A stretch of DNA of 64,000 nt from Gloeomargarita sp. SRBZ-1_bins_9 (GTDB taxonomy: Bacteria > Cyanobacteriota > Cyanobacteriia > Gloeomargaritales > Gloeomargaritaceae): assembly GCA_039794565.1 (NCBI GenBank), contig JAUQVX010000003.1, positions 159,916 to 223,915 on the forward strand, given 5' to 3'. Below the pieces are notes generated by a model. It searched no databases. It saw only the letters and a list, made by a program, of their open reading frames with translations, and was not told the DNA's origin. A program made the translations under genes and the position numbers. This document shows positions 28,991-38,207 of the stretch, piece after piece; within the stretch, counting starts at the first letter, position 1, and each line of letters begins with the position of its first letter.

Positions 28991-29200
28991 TTAATTATCG
29001 CTATCTTGGCGACTTTTGGGGTAGTTGCGGCTGAGAATCTGCATCAGTTGACCAATGTCGGCATAGATTCCCCCATTCCTGAATGATTGGGGCATTGGCG
29101 CTGATTTGTTCAGCCGTGCAGGCCTGGGCTTCTTGCAACTCCTGAATTCCGGCTGCTAAAGGCGTTGGCGTATTCGCTAATTTGGGGGTGGACGATGCCC
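28991..29200 (-). pseudogene. Possible small gene remnant with a frameshift
   Basis: The 497-base gap between hpsA and the carboxypeptidase gene holds a minus-strand reading frame that reads LAAGIQELQEAQACTAEQIS and then APIIQEWG. Removing one G from the five-G run (C-run at 29070-29074 on the plus strand) continues it into IYADIGQLMQILSRNYPK and a TAA at 28991. No ATG or ribosome site is seen upstream. The joined peptide looks protein-like, but the stretch is short and could be chance. The rest of the gap (28834-28990) shows nothing I can name. Confidence 0.25.
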
Positions 29201-29234
29201 CTACAATAACGACTGGGGTGTTACTGAGACAGCC

Positions 29235-29951
29235 ATGGGACGGCAGGGGTCTTTCTGGGGATGGTTTGCCTGGGGGTTTGTCGTGGCGTTGGTGGTTGTT
29301 ATTTCTACCGCTTCTGCCTTAAATTATCAAAGAAGCTATCAAGTTCAATCACCGCCTAGTTCTCCCCCTGTTACACCACCGACAAGGATGCCAACCCCAA
29401 CTCCGGAAACTCCTGTTTCTATGGCGCCGAAATATGGCCATTTCCCCTATGCAGAAATCAGTCGTGACCGCTTGATTGTGGTGGCTAGCTATGGGCGGGG
29501 GCAGTATCAACGCTATGTGGAAATGGAAAGGGAAGCTGCTCTGGCGCTGTTTCGCCTGCTGAATGCCGCCCGCGATGAGGGTTTGTGGATCATCCCCATT
29601 TCGGGGTTTCGCACCGTGGATTACCAGGCCCAGTTGTTTCAACGACAAGTCCAAAAACAGGGGTCAGAAATGGCTGCTGCTCGCATTAGCGCTCCCCCCG
29701 GCTACAGCGAACATCACACCGGTTTGGCCATTGATTTGGGGGATGGTGCCGCTGCGGCTAGGGGGGAAAGGGACGTTACCGAGAGTTTTGGACAAAGTCC
29801 GGTTTACCGGTGGTTGCAGCAACACGCCCACCAGTACGGCTTTGAACTCTCGTTTCCCCCCAACAATCCTCAAGGGGTGATGTTCGAACCTTGGCACTGG
29901 CGCTATGTAGGTTCAGCCTACGCCCGCCAGGTTTTTGCCGCCGCCCGCTAG
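29235..29951 (+). CDS. D-alanyl-D-alanine carboxypeptidase, VanY/M15B family
   Basis: A 238-residue peptidoglycan enzyme with an N-terminal signal anchor (WFAWGFVVALVVVISTASAL), a Pro/Thr-rich spacer and an M15B domain. Zinc and catalytic signatures are present: SGFRTVDYQAQLF, SAPPGYSEHHTGLAIDLGDG (His and Asp zinc ligands) and EPWHWRYVG (catalytic Glu and zinc His). It would trim D-Ala from peptide stems outside the inner membrane. VanY-type enzymes in non-resistant bacteria serve in wall remodelling; no other vancomycin-type genes are near. Convergent with the thioredoxin gene, overlapping by 4 bases. Confidence 0.9.
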   Translation: MGRQGSFWGWFAWGFVVALVVVISTASALNYQRSYQVQSPPSSPPVTPPTRMPTPTPETPVSMAPKYGHFPYAEISRDRLIVVASYGRGQYQRYVEMEREAALALFRLLNAARDEGLWIIPISGFRTVDYQAQLFQRQVQKQGSEMAAARISAPPGYSEHHTGLAIDLGDGAAAARGERDVTESFGQSPVYRWLQQHAHQYGFELSFPPNNPQGVMFEPWHWRYVGSAYARQVFAAAR

Positions 29952-30289
29952 ACCAGAGGTGTAGCTAAAATCGCCTGGACCGCCTGCTGCAGCTGCTGAT
30001 AGAGCTGATCCCGACTCTGGAATGTCTCCCAGCGCTGCCATATCTCCCCATTGCGTACCAGCAGCAGGGTAGGTAACATGCGTAAACGGTAACGGTTGGC
30101 TAACCGCAGGCTGCTGTCCGCATTAACCCTAACTACCTGCAACTGCTCACCGTACTGCTTTTGTAGTTGCAATAGCAGCGGATCAACCAACCGGCATAGG
30201 CCGCACCAGGGAGCGTAAAAGTGAACAAGGGTAGGTAGGGGCGACCGCAATACGCGCTGATCAAAATCGGTTTCTGAAATCGGTTTCAC
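29948..30289 (-). CDS. Atypical thioredoxin (WCGLC active site)
   Basis: A 113-residue thioredoxin-fold protein. The active site is W28-C29-G30-L31-C32 instead of the usual WCGPC; the cis-Pro is in LRMLPTLLLV. Cyanobacteria have a divergent thioredoxin class, usually called TrxC, with this WCGLC signature, and its role is less clear than that of TrxA or TrxM; a Leu in place of Pro should raise the redox potential. No signal peptide is seen, so it is cytoplasmic. It stands alone on the minus strand between the carboxypeptidase and acs genes. Confidence 0.85.
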   Translation of the reverse strand: MKPISETDFDQRVLRSPLPTLVHFYAPWCGLCRLVDPLLLQLQKQYGEQLQVVRVNADSSLRLANRYRLRMLPTLLLVRNGEIWQRWETFQSRDQLYQQLQQAVQAILATPLV

Positions 30290-30417
30290 AGGGGTGATTC
30301 CTAACGGGGTTTATTAAATTGCCCTGATCATAACAGGTCAGGGATCAAAGTGCTAGGGTCCGGGATCGACTAAAATGCAAAATTTTCTTAAACGACGGAA
30401 TAGATTTTAGGTCCTGG

Positions 30418-30447
30418 TTCGACCGGCAGCTCATCCGGTACTATAGT
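30418..30447 (+). promoter_or_regulatory. Putative promoter of acs
   Basis: TTCGAC (30418-30423) and TATAGT (30442-30447) with an 18-base spacer lie about 25 bases before the acs ATG. The -10 box is a good match, the -35 box moderate. The rest of the 182-base gap between the thioredoxin and acs genes shows nothing else that I can name. Confidence 0.35.
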
Positions 30448-30471
30448 CTAAAGTGGGTTCTAGAAGCGACG

Positions 30472-32436
30472 ATGACCGAGGCGCTGATTGAGTCGGTTTT
30501 GCAGGAGCAACGGCGGTTTTTCCCACCCGAGTCCTTTCGCAGTCGCGCCCGGATCGCTTCTTTGGACCAATACCGGCAGTTGTGCGACCGGTTTGCCCAG
30601 GACCCCCAGGGCTTTTGGGCTGCCTTGGCCGAACAGGAGTTGCACTGGTTCCGCCGTTGGGAGCAGGTGCTGGATTGGCAACCCCCCAAGGCCCGGTGGT
30701 TTGTCGGCGGGCAAATCAATGTGTCCTATAACTGTCTGGACCGGCATCTGGCCACGCCCCGGCGCAGGAAACCGGCGATTATTTGGCAGGGGGAACCGGG
30801 GGAGGTGCGGGTCATTACCTATGAACAATTGCACCAGGCGGTCGGTCGTTGGGCCAATGCCCTCAAGCAATTGGGAGTGCAACGGGGCGACCGGGTAGGG
30901 ATTTACTTGCCCATGATCCCTGAAGCGGCGATGGCTATGCTGGCGTGCACTCGCATTGGCGCAGCCCATACGGTGGTGTTTGGGGGATTCAGCGCGGAGG
31001 CCCTCAGGGAACGGCTGCGGGCGGCCCAGACGAAGGTGGTGATCACGGCCGACGGGGGTTGGCGTAAAGGACAGGTGGTGCCCTTAAAACCCCAGGTGGA
31101 TGTGGCGTTGGCGGATGACCGGGTGCCGTCGGTGGAACGGGTGATCGTGGTGCGACGGGCAGGGGATTGCGCCATGGACCCCCGGCGGGATGTCTGGTGG
31201 CACGAGTTAGAAGCGCAGGTTTCCCCAGACTGCCCGGCAGAACCCCAGGACAGTGAGCAAATGTTGTTTATCCTCTATACGTCCGGCACCACAGGGAAAC
31301 CGAAGGGCATTGTCCATACCACCGCCGGCTACAACCTCTATACCCACATCACGGCCCAATGGGTGTTTGACCTGCAGGAGGAGGACGTCTATTGGTGTAC
31401 GGCGGATGTGGGGTGGATCACGGGACACAGTTATGTAGTCTATGGACCGCTGTCGAACGGGGCAACGACGGTGATGTATGAGGGTGCCCCCCACACGGGT
31501 AATCCGGGGTGTTTTTGGGATGTGATCCAGCAGCACCGGGTGACGATTTTCTATACGGCGCCCACGGCTATCCGGGCGTTTATCAAGATGGGAGAAGAAC
31601 ACCCCCGGGCGCGGGATTTGTCCTCGCTGCGGTTGCTGGGGACGGTGGGGGAGCCGATTAACCCGGAAGCCTGGATGTGGTATTACCGGGTGATCGGCGG
31701 GGAGCGTTGCCCCATCGTGGATACCTGGTGGCAGACGGAAACAGGGGGGATCCTGATTGCGCCCTTGCCAGGGGCAACTCCCACCAAACCGGGTTCGGCA
31801 ACCTTGCCCCTGCCAGGGATTCAGGCGCAGGTAGTAGACCGCCAGGGGAATCCGGTGGCCGTCAACCAAGGGGGTTACCTGGTCATTACCCACCCCTGGC
31901 CGGGAATGATGCGCACGGTTTACCAGGACGAGGAGCGCTTCCGCCGCACCTACTGGGAGCAAATCCCGCCCCGGGATGGCCAATACTTCTACTTCAGCGG
32001 CGATGGCGCGCGCCGGGATGAGGATGGCTATTTCTGGGTCATGGGGCGGGTGGATGATGTGATTAACGTGGCGGGGCATCGGCTGGGGACGATGGAAATC
32101 GAATCGGCGCTGGTGTCCCACCCGGCGGTAGCAGAAGCAGCGGTGGTAGGCCGTCCCGACGAACTCAAGGGGGAGGCGGTGGTGGCGTTTGTGGTCTTAG
32201 AAAGCCACTACCAGCCCAGCGAAGCCCTGAAGCAAGAACTCCTGGACCATGTGGTACAACAAATTGGTGCCCTTGCCCGACCCAGTGACCTGACTTTTAC
32301 CGATGCCCTGCCTAAGACCCGCTCCGGCAAAATCATGCGGCGACTGTTGCGGGCGATTGCGGCGGGAGAAGCCCCTAGCGGCGATCTGTCCACCCTGGAG
32401 GACCGAAACGTCCTGGAAGCCCTACGCGAGATGTGA
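30472..32436 (+). CDS. acs: Acetyl-CoA synthetase (AMP-forming)
   Basis: A 654-residue acyl-adenylate enzyme that activates acetate to acetyl-CoA via acetyl-AMP. Diagnostic motifs: [18 protein letters not shown] (A3 P-loop), [11 protein letters not shown] (acetate-binding W and A5), [17 protein letters not shown] (here YFYFSGDGA), [21 protein letters not shown] (A8 hinge begins here) and [10 protein letters not shown], whose lysine is catalytic and is the usual acetylation target. Length is normal for bacterial Acs. It allows acetate salvage. Its last 15 bases overlap the convergent mraY end. Confidence 0.96.
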   Translation: MTEALIESVLQEQRRFFPPESFRSRARIASLDQYRQLCDRFAQDPQGFWAALAEQELHWFRRWEQVLDWQPPKARWFVGGQINVSYNCLDRHLATPRRRKPAIIWQGEPGEVRVITYEQLHQAVGRWANALKQLGVQRGDRVGIYLPMIPEAAMAMLACTRIGAAHTVVFGGFSAEALRERLRAAQTKVVITADGGWRKGQVVPLKPQVDVALADDRVPSVERVIVVRRAGDCAMDPRRDVWWHELEAQVSPDCPAEPQDSEQMLFILYTSGTTGKPKGIVHTTAGYNLYTHITAQWVFDLQEEDVYWCTADVGWITGHSYVVYGPLSNGATTVMYEGAPHTGNPGCFWDVIQQHRVTIFYTAPTAIRAFIKMGEEHPRARDLSSLRLLGTVGEPINPEAWMWYYRVIGGERCPIVDTWWQTETGGILIAPLPGATPTKPGSATLPLPGIQAQVVDRQGNPVAVNQGGYLVITHPWPGMMRTVYQDEERFRRTYWEQIPPRDGQYFYFSGDGARRDEDGYFWVMGRVDDVINVAGHRLGTMEIESALVSHPAVAEAAVVGRPDELKGEAVVAFVVLESHYQPSEALKQELLDHVVQQIGALARPSDLTFTDALPKTRSGKIMRRLLRAIAAGEAPSGDLSTLEDRNVLEALREM

Positions 32437-33492
32437 GCCGAACAACCAGCCACCCAGCAATAGGGTCTCTAAACCCCAAAACAGGGCCACGATTTGGGTT
32501 TCCGTCCAGCCGCTCAGCTCCAGGTGGTGGTGGTAGGGCGTCATCTTAAACAGGCGCTTGCCCACCCCATCCGGTCCCTTGGTGGCCTTGAAATACCACA
32601 CCTGGGCCATGACGGTGACGGTCTCCCACACAAACAACAGGCTCAGCACCAGCAACAGCCATAACTGCTGGGTGACGATGCCAATGGCCGCCAGCGCTCC
32701 GCCCAGGGCGAGGGAACCCGTATCTCCCATGAACACCCGGGCCGGATGGTGGTTATGCACCAGAAACCCTAAACAGGCGCCGGCCAGGGCTACAGCGAAC
32801 ACGCTGAGGTCAGGATGGGTCGAGGCACAGGCTATCCCCAGACCGGTTAACGCCACCCCACAGGTCCCCGCCGCCAACCCGTCGAGACCATCGGTGAGAT
32901 TCACCGCGTTGCTCTGGGCCACCGGTACAAAACCCACCAGCAGCCAAAACCACACCCCCAAATCCAGCGTGATGTTCCAGGGCAGGGCAATAGTGGTTGG
33001 TAGGTCGCCTTGCCACCACAGCCACAGGGTCCATCCCACCGCTGCTAAGATTTGCAAGGACAGTTTCTGGCGGGGCGCTAACCCCTGGTTGGACTGGGTC
33101 AGCAGGATGAGGGCATCGTCCAGGGCGCCGATGGCTCCGTAGATCAACGTGAGTATCACTACGGCCCAACCCAGCGCCGATAGGGTCTGACCTTGGCCAG
33201 CCAGCACCCCCAACGTCACCAGCACCGCCACCGGCAGAAAAAAAATCCCCCCCATGGTCGGCGTCCCGGCTTTTTTCAGGTGAGCTTGGGGACCCTCCCG
33301 GCGAATCACCTGCCCCAACTTCAGCCGGCGTAACCAGGGCAAAGCCAGGTATCCGGCCAGGGCCGCGCCACCGGTAGCCAGCCCTAGGGTCAGGACCAAC
33401 CAAGGGACCTGGGGAGTCATCCATCCCAATACCAGCAGTAGTAGTGCTGCTAACCCCAGAACCAACCAGCCAGAGGGAAGAGAGGTCATCAT
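32422..33492 (-). CDS. mraY: Phospho-N-acetylmuramoyl-pentapeptide transferase
   Basis: A 356-residue integral membrane enzyme with about ten hydrophobic helices that makes lipid I from UDP-MurNAc-pentapeptide and undecaprenyl phosphate. Family signatures: [25 protein letters not shown] (catalytic Asp), [12 protein letters not shown] and MTPYHHHLE near the C-terminus. The length matches cyanobacterial MraY. It is not inside a dcw cluster, which is usual for cyanobacteria, where these genes are scattered. Confidence 0.96.
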   Translation of the reverse strand: MMTSLPSGWLVLGLAALLLLVLGWMTPQVPWLVLTLGLATGGAALAGYLALPWLRRLKLGQVIRREGPQAHLKKAGTPTMGGIFFLPVAVLVTLGVLAGQGQTLSALGWAVVILTLIYGAIGALDDALILLTQSNQGLAPRQKLSLQILAAVGWTLWLWWQGDLPTTIALPWNITLDLGVWFWLLVGFVPVAQSNAVNLTDGLDGLAAGTCGVALTGLGIACASTHPDLSVFAVALAGACLGFLVHNHHPARVFMGDTGSLALGGALAAIGIVTQQLWLLLVLSLLFVWETVTVMAQVWYFKATKGPDGVGKRLFKMTPYHHHLELSGWTETQIVALFWGLETLLLGGWLFGSHLA

Positions 33493-33537
33493 GGGCTAAC
33501 CCTGGCCGCTTACGCCGTCTGCATTCTAACCCAGCGG

Positions 33538-33837
33538 TTAGAACTCTTCCTCCTCTTCCCCTAACAAGTCCTCCTCCAGGTCCTCATCGTCGTAGAGTTC
33601 GTCCTCGTCGCCGGTCAACTCATCTAAGCCTTCCCCATCTTCATCCAACAGGGACCGATAATCCCCCACCGGGCTGGCGTCAATCCGGCCAATGGACTCC
33701 AACCAGTTCAAGATGGAAGCGTTCGCCGGGGTGGGGATGACATCCGCCGGTTGGTCAATGGGGATTTCCCGGAGGGTAGGAATCACCAGCGGCGGTTCGT
33801 CCAGGGGATTTAAGGTGGAGGACTCAGGTGTACTCAT
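33538..33837 (-). CDS. Small acidic cyanobacterial protein, DUF3134-like
   Basis: A 99-residue protein. The middle section (REIPIDQPADVIPTPANASI followed by LNWLESIGRID) resembles the DUF3134 core as I recall it from cyanobacteria. The C-terminal 40 residues are extremely acidic (LYDDEDLEEDLLGEEEEEF). No signal peptide or membrane segment. The ATG at 33837 (MSTPESST) is preferred to 33861 because conserved sequence follows it. Function unknown; 45 bases after mraY start region, same strand, so it may share a transcript with mraY. Confidence 0.65.
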   Translation of the reverse strand: MSTPESSTLNPLDEPPLVIPTLREIPIDQPADVIPTPANASILNWLESIGRIDASPVGDYRSLLDEDGEGLDELTGDEDELYDDEDLEEDLLGEEEEEF

Positions 33838-33880
33838 GAATGTCCTGCAGTAAAAGGCCAATAGCCTAGGATAACAAAAT

Positions 33881-34156
33881 TCAAGGGCTACTGTGCTCAG
33901 GACAGGGCAACGGTTGAACCGAGCGGTCTAACCACCCCTGGGCCTGTTGGAGGTATGGGAGGGCTTGATCGGGCCGGTCGTGGAGTAGATAATTCAAGGC
34001 GGCAGCCAACTGTTCCGCGGCCCGGGCCTGGCGGTTGCCTTTAAGGCGGTGCCACTGCTCGGGCGAGATGCGCAACCGGTCACACAACGCCTGCGCCAAT
34101 TGCCGGGTTTCGGCGTCCGCTGCCCACATGGGGATACAATCAAAACTGGTTTCCAT
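33881..34156 (-). CDS. Small cyanobacterial protein, DUF6439-like
   Basis: A 91-residue helical protein with the conserved core LAQALCDRLRISPEQWHRLK followed by GNRQARAAEQLAAALNYLL, which I associate with the cyanobacterial DUF6439 family. The C-terminus PEHSSP is short and polar. No signal or membrane segment. Function unknown. Its start is within about 25 bases of the divergent coiled-coil gene, leaving almost no room for two separate promoters. Confidence 0.65.
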   Translation of the reverse strand: METSFDCIPMWAADAETRQLAQALCDRLRISPEQWHRLKGNRQARAAEQLAAALNYLLHDRPDQALPYLQQAQGWLDRSVQPLPCPEHSSP

Positions 34157-34178
34157 TGTAGCGCGGGTGGGGGAAGCG

Positions 34179-34520
34179 GTGGATTTCAGCGAGTGGGAGC
34201 AGGCCCTGGCCCAGGTGGAACAGGAGCTGGCCGCCCTGAAGGCCCGTTATGCCCAGATTCAACAGGCCCGCTCCACCCAGGCGGAACTGCGCCACCGGCA
34301 AGCGCAAATTCGGGAGTACCTGCGCCGCCACCAGGACCGGGAAGCTCAAGCGGAACTGCAACAGATCCAAAAACAACTGGCGGAACTGGAACTGATCCTA
34401 GAAAGCCATCTGCTGACTTGGAGCAGCTTCAAACAACCCTTTTGGCAGGCGGTGCGCTTCGGCGGTCTGGGCCTGCTGCTAGGGGTGGCTTTGCAACGGT
34501 GGTGGGCCGGCAGTGCTTAA
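34179..34520 (+). CDS. Coiled-coil protein with one C-terminal membrane helix
   Basis: A 113-residue protein: a heptad-rich, Gln/Glu/Ala-rich coiled coil (WEQALAQVEQELAALKARYA through QIQKQLAELELILES) and a C-terminal transmembrane helix (FGGLGLLLGVALQRWWAG). The GTG at 34179 is chosen because GGGGGAAGC precedes it; a longer frame to an ATG at 34035 runs antisense through the neighbouring gene and has shadow-like composition. Probably a membrane-anchored structural or adaptor protein. I do not recognise a named family. Confidence 0.6.
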   Translation: MDFSEWEQALAQVEQELAALKARYAQIQQARSTQAELRHRQAQIREYLRRHQDREAQAELQQIQKQLAELELILESHLLTWSSFKQPFWQAVRFGGLGLLLGVALQRWWAGSA

Positions 34521-34560
34521 AACTCCCTTAAGCTTGGCTCCCTAGAGACCCCTTTGCCGC

Positions 34561-34591
34561 TATAGTTAAAATCTGTAGTCGAAATGACTAC
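34561..34591 (+). promoter_or_regulatory. Putative promoter and hairpin before peroxiredoxin gene
   Basis: TATAGT (34561-34566) could be a -10 box. It is followed by GTAGTC-GAAAT-GACTAC (34575-34591), a 6-base inverted repeat with a 5-base loop, lying 23 bases before the start codon. It may be an operator or a leader hairpin. No clear -35 box is seen. Confidence 0.35.
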
Positions 34592-34614
34592 GGAAAATGA
34601 GTCGGAGGTGTGCC

Positions 34615-35268
34615 ATGACGCAAGCGACGGTGGAGTTAAAGCCGATTCCGCGAATTGGGGACCCGGCGCCGGATTTTGAGGTGATGACCACCCATGGGGT
34701 AAAAAGGCTGTCGGATTACCGGGGCCACTGGGTGATTTTGTTTTCCCACCCAGCGGATTTCACGCCCGTGTGTACGACGGAGATGGTGGGCCTGGCCAAG
34801 CTGAACGAGGAATTTGAAAAGCGCAATGCCAAGCTGTTGGGGTTGAGCGTGGATAGCATCCATTCCCACATTGCTTGGTTGGAGAATATCCGCCAAAACT
34901 TTGGTATCGAGTTGCCCTTCCCCATCATCGCCGACATTGATATGAAGGTGTCGAGCCTGTACGGGATGATCCACCCAGGGGCCAGTTCCACGGCGACGGT
35001 GCGGGCGGTGTTTTTCATTGACCCGGACGGCATCATCCAAGCTCTGGTGTATTACCCCTTGACCAACGGGCGGAATTTGGATGAGTTGCTGCGCCTGCTG
35101 GATTCCCTGCAAACTAGTCGGGAGTACAAGGTGGCGACGCCGGCGAACTGGCACAAGGGGGAACGGGTGATCGAGCCGCCCCCGAAGACGGTGGAGGAAT
35201 TGCGCCAGCGTCGGGAAGGCAATTATCCCGAAAAGGTGGACTTCTACCTAGTGAAAAAAGACCTGTAA
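34615..35268 (+). CDS. 1-Cys peroxiredoxin (Prx6 type)
   Basis: A 217-residue AhpC/TSA-family peroxidase reducing hydrogen and organic peroxides. The peroxidatic cysteine is C53 in SHPADFTPVCTTE, with the conserved Pro and Thr. No resolving cysteine occurs in the C-terminal extension (KVATPANWHKGERVIEPPPK), which fits the 1-Cys class. The ATG at 34615 has GGAGG 5-10 bases before it, so it is preferred over 34597. Cytoplasmic. It is followed by hisS after 47 bases; an inverted repeat CCCCGTT/AACGGGG spans that gap but lacks a T-run. Confidence 0.92.
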   Translation: MTQATVELKPIPRIGDPAPDFEVMTTHGVKRLSDYRGHWVILFSHPADFTPVCTTEMVGLAKLNEEFEKRNAKLLGLSVDSIHSHIAWLENIRQNFGIELPFPIIADIDMKVSSLYGMIHPGASSTATVRAVFFIDPDGIIQALVYYPLTNGRNLDELLRLLDSLQTSREYKVATPANWHKGERVIEPPPKTVEELRQRREGNYPEKVDFYLVKKDL

Positions 35269-35315
35269 CCCCCGTTGCTGTGCTAAAAATAGGGGGTCGA
35301 GGTTAACGGGGATGC

Positions 35316-36584
35316 ATGGGCGAACCACTCCAGGCCAGCCGCGGGACGCGGGACATCTGGGGGGCGGAAGTACTCCTTTGGCAACGGGTCGAGCAGCAGG
35401 CGCGGGAGGTCTTGACGCGGGCCTGCTACCAGGAGATTCGCACCCCCATTTTTGAGGCGACGGAGCTATTCAGCCGGGGGATCGGGGAGGGGACGGACAT
35501 CGTCAGTAAGGAGATGTACACCTTCACCGACCGGGGGAATCGCAGCTTGACGTTGCGGCCTGAGGGCACGGCAGGGGTGGTGCGCAGCTTCATCGAACAC
35601 AAGTGGTTTCACCTGGGGGTGCAGCGCTACTGGTATTTGGGGCCGATGTTCCGCTACGAACGTCCCCAGGCCGGGCGCTACCGCCAGTTCCACCAGTTGG
35701 GGGTGGAGGTTTTTGGCAGTGAGGACCCCCGCGCGGATGTGGAGGTCATCGCCCTGGCGCTGGAGCTGTTGCAGGGGTTGGGGGTGACGGGGCTGACCCT
35801 GGAGCTGAATTCCGTGGGGGACCCGGAGGACCGGCAGCGGTACCGGGCGGCGCTGGTGGACTACCTGACGCCCTATGCCCAGGAGCTGGACCCGGATTCC
35901 CAAGTGCGTTTGCACAAAAATCCCCTGCGCATTCTCGACAGCAAAGACCCCAAGACGCAGGCGATTTTGCAGGAGGCCCCCCGCTTGCCGGATTACCTGA
36001 GTCCAGCGGCCCAGGAGCACTTGGCCCAGGTGCAGGCGGGATTGGGGGCGTTGGGGATCGATTACGTGCTCAATCCCCGGCTGGTGCGCGGCCTGGATTA
36101 CTACACCCGGACGGCCTTTGAAATCACCACGACGGCCCTAGGGGCGCAGGCAGCGGTTGTGGGGGGGGGGCGCTACGACGGTTTGGTGGCCACCCTGGGG
36201 GGACCGCCGACGCCGGCAGTGGGGTGGGCCATGGGCCTAGAACGCCTGATAACGCTCCTACAACAGCAGGGGGAGGTGACGGTAGCGGGGCCGGATGTGT
36301 ATGTGGCGGCCTTTGGGGCGGGAACGGGGGCGTTGGCCTTGCAGGTGGCGCAAAAACTGCGGCAGTTGGGGCTGCGGGTGGAAATGGATTTGACAGCCAG
36401 CTCGGTGGGTAAGCAGCTCAAGCGGGCCGATAGGTTGGGGAGCAAAGCCTGTGTGATCATCGGGGAGGCGGAGGCGGCGATGGGGCAGGTGCTGGTGAAG
36501 TGGTTGGCTACGGGGGTGCAGGAGATGGTGGATTTTCCGGCGGGGTTGCTGCGGCTGGAGCGGTGGCGGGATAAGGTGGGCTAA
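35316..36584 (+). CDS. hisS: Histidyl-tRNA synthetase
   Basis: A 422-residue class II aminoacyl-tRNA synthetase. Class II motif 2 is seen in WYLGPMFRYERPQAGRYRQF, the histidine motifs in LVRGLDYYTRTAFEI and motif 3 in AVGWAMGLERL. The C-terminal anticodon-binding domain follows (DVYVAAFG..LRVEMDL). Its TAA overlaps the next ATG (TAATG), coupling it to the PatD-like gene. Confidence 0.96.
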   Translation: MGEPLQASRGTRDIWGAEVLLWQRVEQQAREVLTRACYQEIRTPIFEATELFSRGIGEGTDIVSKEMYTFTDRGNRSLTLRPEGTAGVVRSFIEHKWFHLGVQRYWYLGPMFRYERPQAGRYRQFHQLGVEVFGSEDPRADVEVIALALELLQGLGVTGLTLELNSVGDPEDRQRYRAALVDYLTPYAQELDPDSQVRLHKNPLRILDSKDPKTQAILQEAPRLPDYLSPAAQEHLAQVQAGLGALGIDYVLNPRLVRGLDYYTRTAFEITTTALGAQAAVVGGGRYDGLVATLGGPPTPAVGWAMGLERLITLLQQQGEVTVAGPDVYVAAFGAGTGALALQVAQKLRQLGLRVEMDLTASSVGKQLKRADRLGSKACVIIGEAEAAMGQVLVKWLATGVQEMVDFPAGLLRLERWRDKVG

Positions 36585-36901
36585 TGGCGCTGCCGGGGAT
36601 TTACCGGGAACTGCAGGCCTTTGTGGAGGACTGGGGCCAGGGGGTTGCCAGCGCCGGGGTAATGCCGGAACTTGAGCGCTTCATTGCGGCTATTCCCCCC
36701 ACGTTTCCGGAGTTGTCGCCGGCGGCCTGTTCCCTGGTGGTGGAAATCCACAAGCAGTTGCACCTGCTTAAGACGGATGTGCTGTTTTGGCAGGCGGCCC
36801 GGCAACCGATAACCCAGGCCCAGCGCCGGCAACAGATGCAGCAGCGGTTGCAGCTTTTACAGAGCTACCTAGACCAGTTGGCGGGCATGGGGGATGGCTA
36901 G
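36584..36901 (+). CDS. PatD-like small protein
   Basis: A 105-residue helical protein. The segment SLVVEIHKQLHLLKTDVLFW followed by QAARQP matches the core of the PatD family as I remember it (EINKQLRLLGMDVMFLQAARQ). In Anabaena, PatD influences heterocyst frequency, but homologues also occur in cyanobacteria that form no heterocysts, where the role is unknown. It lies between hisS and fmt with overlaps on both sides (1 base and 8 bases), so it is translated as part of that cluster. No signal peptide. Confidence 0.6.
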   Translation: MALPGIYRELQAFVEDWGQGVASAGVMPELERFIAAIPPTFPELSPAACSLVVEIHKQLHLLKTDVLFWQAARQPITQAQRRQQMQQRLQLLQSYLDQLAGMGDG

Positions 36902-37904
36902 GCAGCGGGTGGTGTTTTTCGGGACGCCGGATTTTGCTATACCGACGTTGCAGGCGCTGCTCCGGGAACCGGCGTTTCAGGTGGTGGGGGTGGTGACCCA
37001 ACCGGACCAACCCCAGGGACGAGGGCAAAAAGTGCAGCCATCGCCGGTGAAAACCCTGGCCCAGCAATACGCCCTGCCCTGCTGGCAACCCGAACGCCTG
37101 CGCCGTGCCCCGGAAATCCTGGCGGCTCTGCGGGCATTGGAGGCGGATGTGTTTGTTGTGGTGGCCTTTGGGCAAATCCTGCCGCCGGAGGTGTTGGCTC
37201 TGCCGCGCTGGGGGTGCATTAACGGCCATGCCTCCTTACTGCCCAAGTACCGGGGGGCCGCCCCTATCCAATGGGCCTTGTATCACGGGGAGAAGGAAAC
37301 CGGTGTGACCACCATGCAGATGGACGCTGGCATGGACACAGGCCCTCTTTTGTTGCAGCGGTCGGTGCCGGTGGATTTGTTTACAAACTTGCCAACGCTA
37401 TGGGGTCAATTGGCCCAATTAACCGCTGAGTTACTAGTGGAGACGTTGCACCGGCTACCGGAGCTGACCCCCATCCCCCAAGATGAGCGGCAAGCTACCT
37501 ATGCCCCCCTGCTGCGCCCCGAGCACTACCTGCTGGATTGGCGACGGCCGGCCCTGGCGCTCCACAACCAGGTGCGGGGCTTTTACCCGGAGTGCTTTGG
37601 TCAGTTCCGGGGGCAGCGGGTGAAGGTGCTGCAAACCATCCCCCTGGTGTCGTCGGTGTGGCCCCAAGTGCAGGCGCGGTTTCCCACGTTGGTGCTGCCG
37701 GATTTGCCCCTAGGGGAGGCGCCAGGTACAGTCGTGGCCCTGCTGAAAAAATGGGGCCCTGTGGTCACTACAGGCGAAGGACATCTATTGCTGCAAATCG
37801 TACAGCCAGCGGGCAAAAAGACCATGTCCGGCCAGGATTGGGTCAATGGCCTGCGGCTGGAGATAGGGGAGAAGTGGGCTACCCTTCCCCCCCTGGAGAC
37901 CTAG
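36894..37904 (+). CDS. fmt: Methionyl-tRNA formyltransferase
   Basis: A 336-residue enzyme that formylates initiator Met-tRNA. Recognised by RVVFFGTPDFAIPTLQALL, the folate/catalytic segment NGHASLLPKYRGAAPIQWAL (Asn, His and later Asp of the active site) and TTMQMDAGMDTGPLL. The C-terminal tRNA-binding domain begins after RPALALHNQVRGFYP. Overlaps the PatD-like gene by 8 bases. Slightly longer than E. coli Fmt, normal for cyanobacteria. Confidence 0.95.
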   Translation: MARQRVVFFGTPDFAIPTLQALLREPAFQVVGVVTQPDQPQGRGQKVQPSPVKTLAQQYALPCWQPERLRRAPEILAALRALEADVFVVVAFGQILPPEVLALPRWGCINGHASLLPKYRGAAPIQWALYHGEKETGVTTMQMDAGMDTGPLLLQRSVPVDLFTNLPTLWGQLAQLTAELLVETLHRLPELTPIPQDERQATYAPLLRPEHYLLDWRRPALALHNQVRGFYPECFGQFRGQRVKVLQTIPLVSSVWPQVQARFPTLVLPDLPLGEAPGTVVALLKKWGPVVTTGEGHLLLQIVQPAGKKTMSGQDWVNGLRLEIGEKWATLPPLET

Positions 37905-38207
37905 TTAGTACAGGTTTTCTTCCTGGTGGGTGAGGATGGTGCAGTCGCCCGTGGGGTAGGCCACACAGGTCAGCACGTACCCTTGGCTAATTTGGTCGTC
38001 ATCCAAGAAGGACTGGTCCGATTGGTCGGGGGGTGACCCTTCCAGCAACTTCCCCGCGCAAGTGGAGCAAGCCCCCGCCCGGCAGGAGTAGGGTAAATCC
38101 AAGCCGGCGCTTTCGGCCGCATCCAGGATGTACTCGTCATCCGGGCAGTCAATGGTGGTATCGATCCCCAGATCGGGATTGACCAACCGCACCTTGTACG
38201 TCGCCAT
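37905..38207 (-). CDS. petF: Plant-type [2Fe-2S] ferredoxin
   Basis: A 100-residue soluble ferredoxin of the photosynthetic PetF type, which carries electrons from photosystem I to FNR and other acceptors. Cluster ligands are C42, C47 and C50 ([13 protein letters not shown]) and C81 (VLTCVAYPT). The acidic surface helices ([20 protein letters not shown]) and C-terminal HQEENLY are typical. An extra Cys at 21 (TIDCPDDEY) is a small oddity. The ATG at 38207 is the conserved start (MATYKV); the longer frame to 38297 is not conserved. Its ribosome site lies inside a hairpin, see the separate entry. Confidence 0.96.
   Translation of the reverse strand: MATYKVRLVNPDLGIDTTIDCPDDEYILDAAESAGLDLPYSCRAGACSTCAGKLLEGSPPDQSDQSFLDDDQISQGYVLTCVAYPTGDCTILTHQEENLY

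Noticed and set aside
34035..34178. N-terminal extension of the coiled-coil protein from an ATG at 34035
   Set aside because: Runs antisense through the DUF6439-like gene; the extension is Cys/Arg-rich and unlike the rest of the protein.
35269..35315. Intrinsic terminator between the peroxiredoxin and hisS genes
   Set aside because: CCCCGTT and AACGGGG are complementary but 28 bases apart and no T-run follows.
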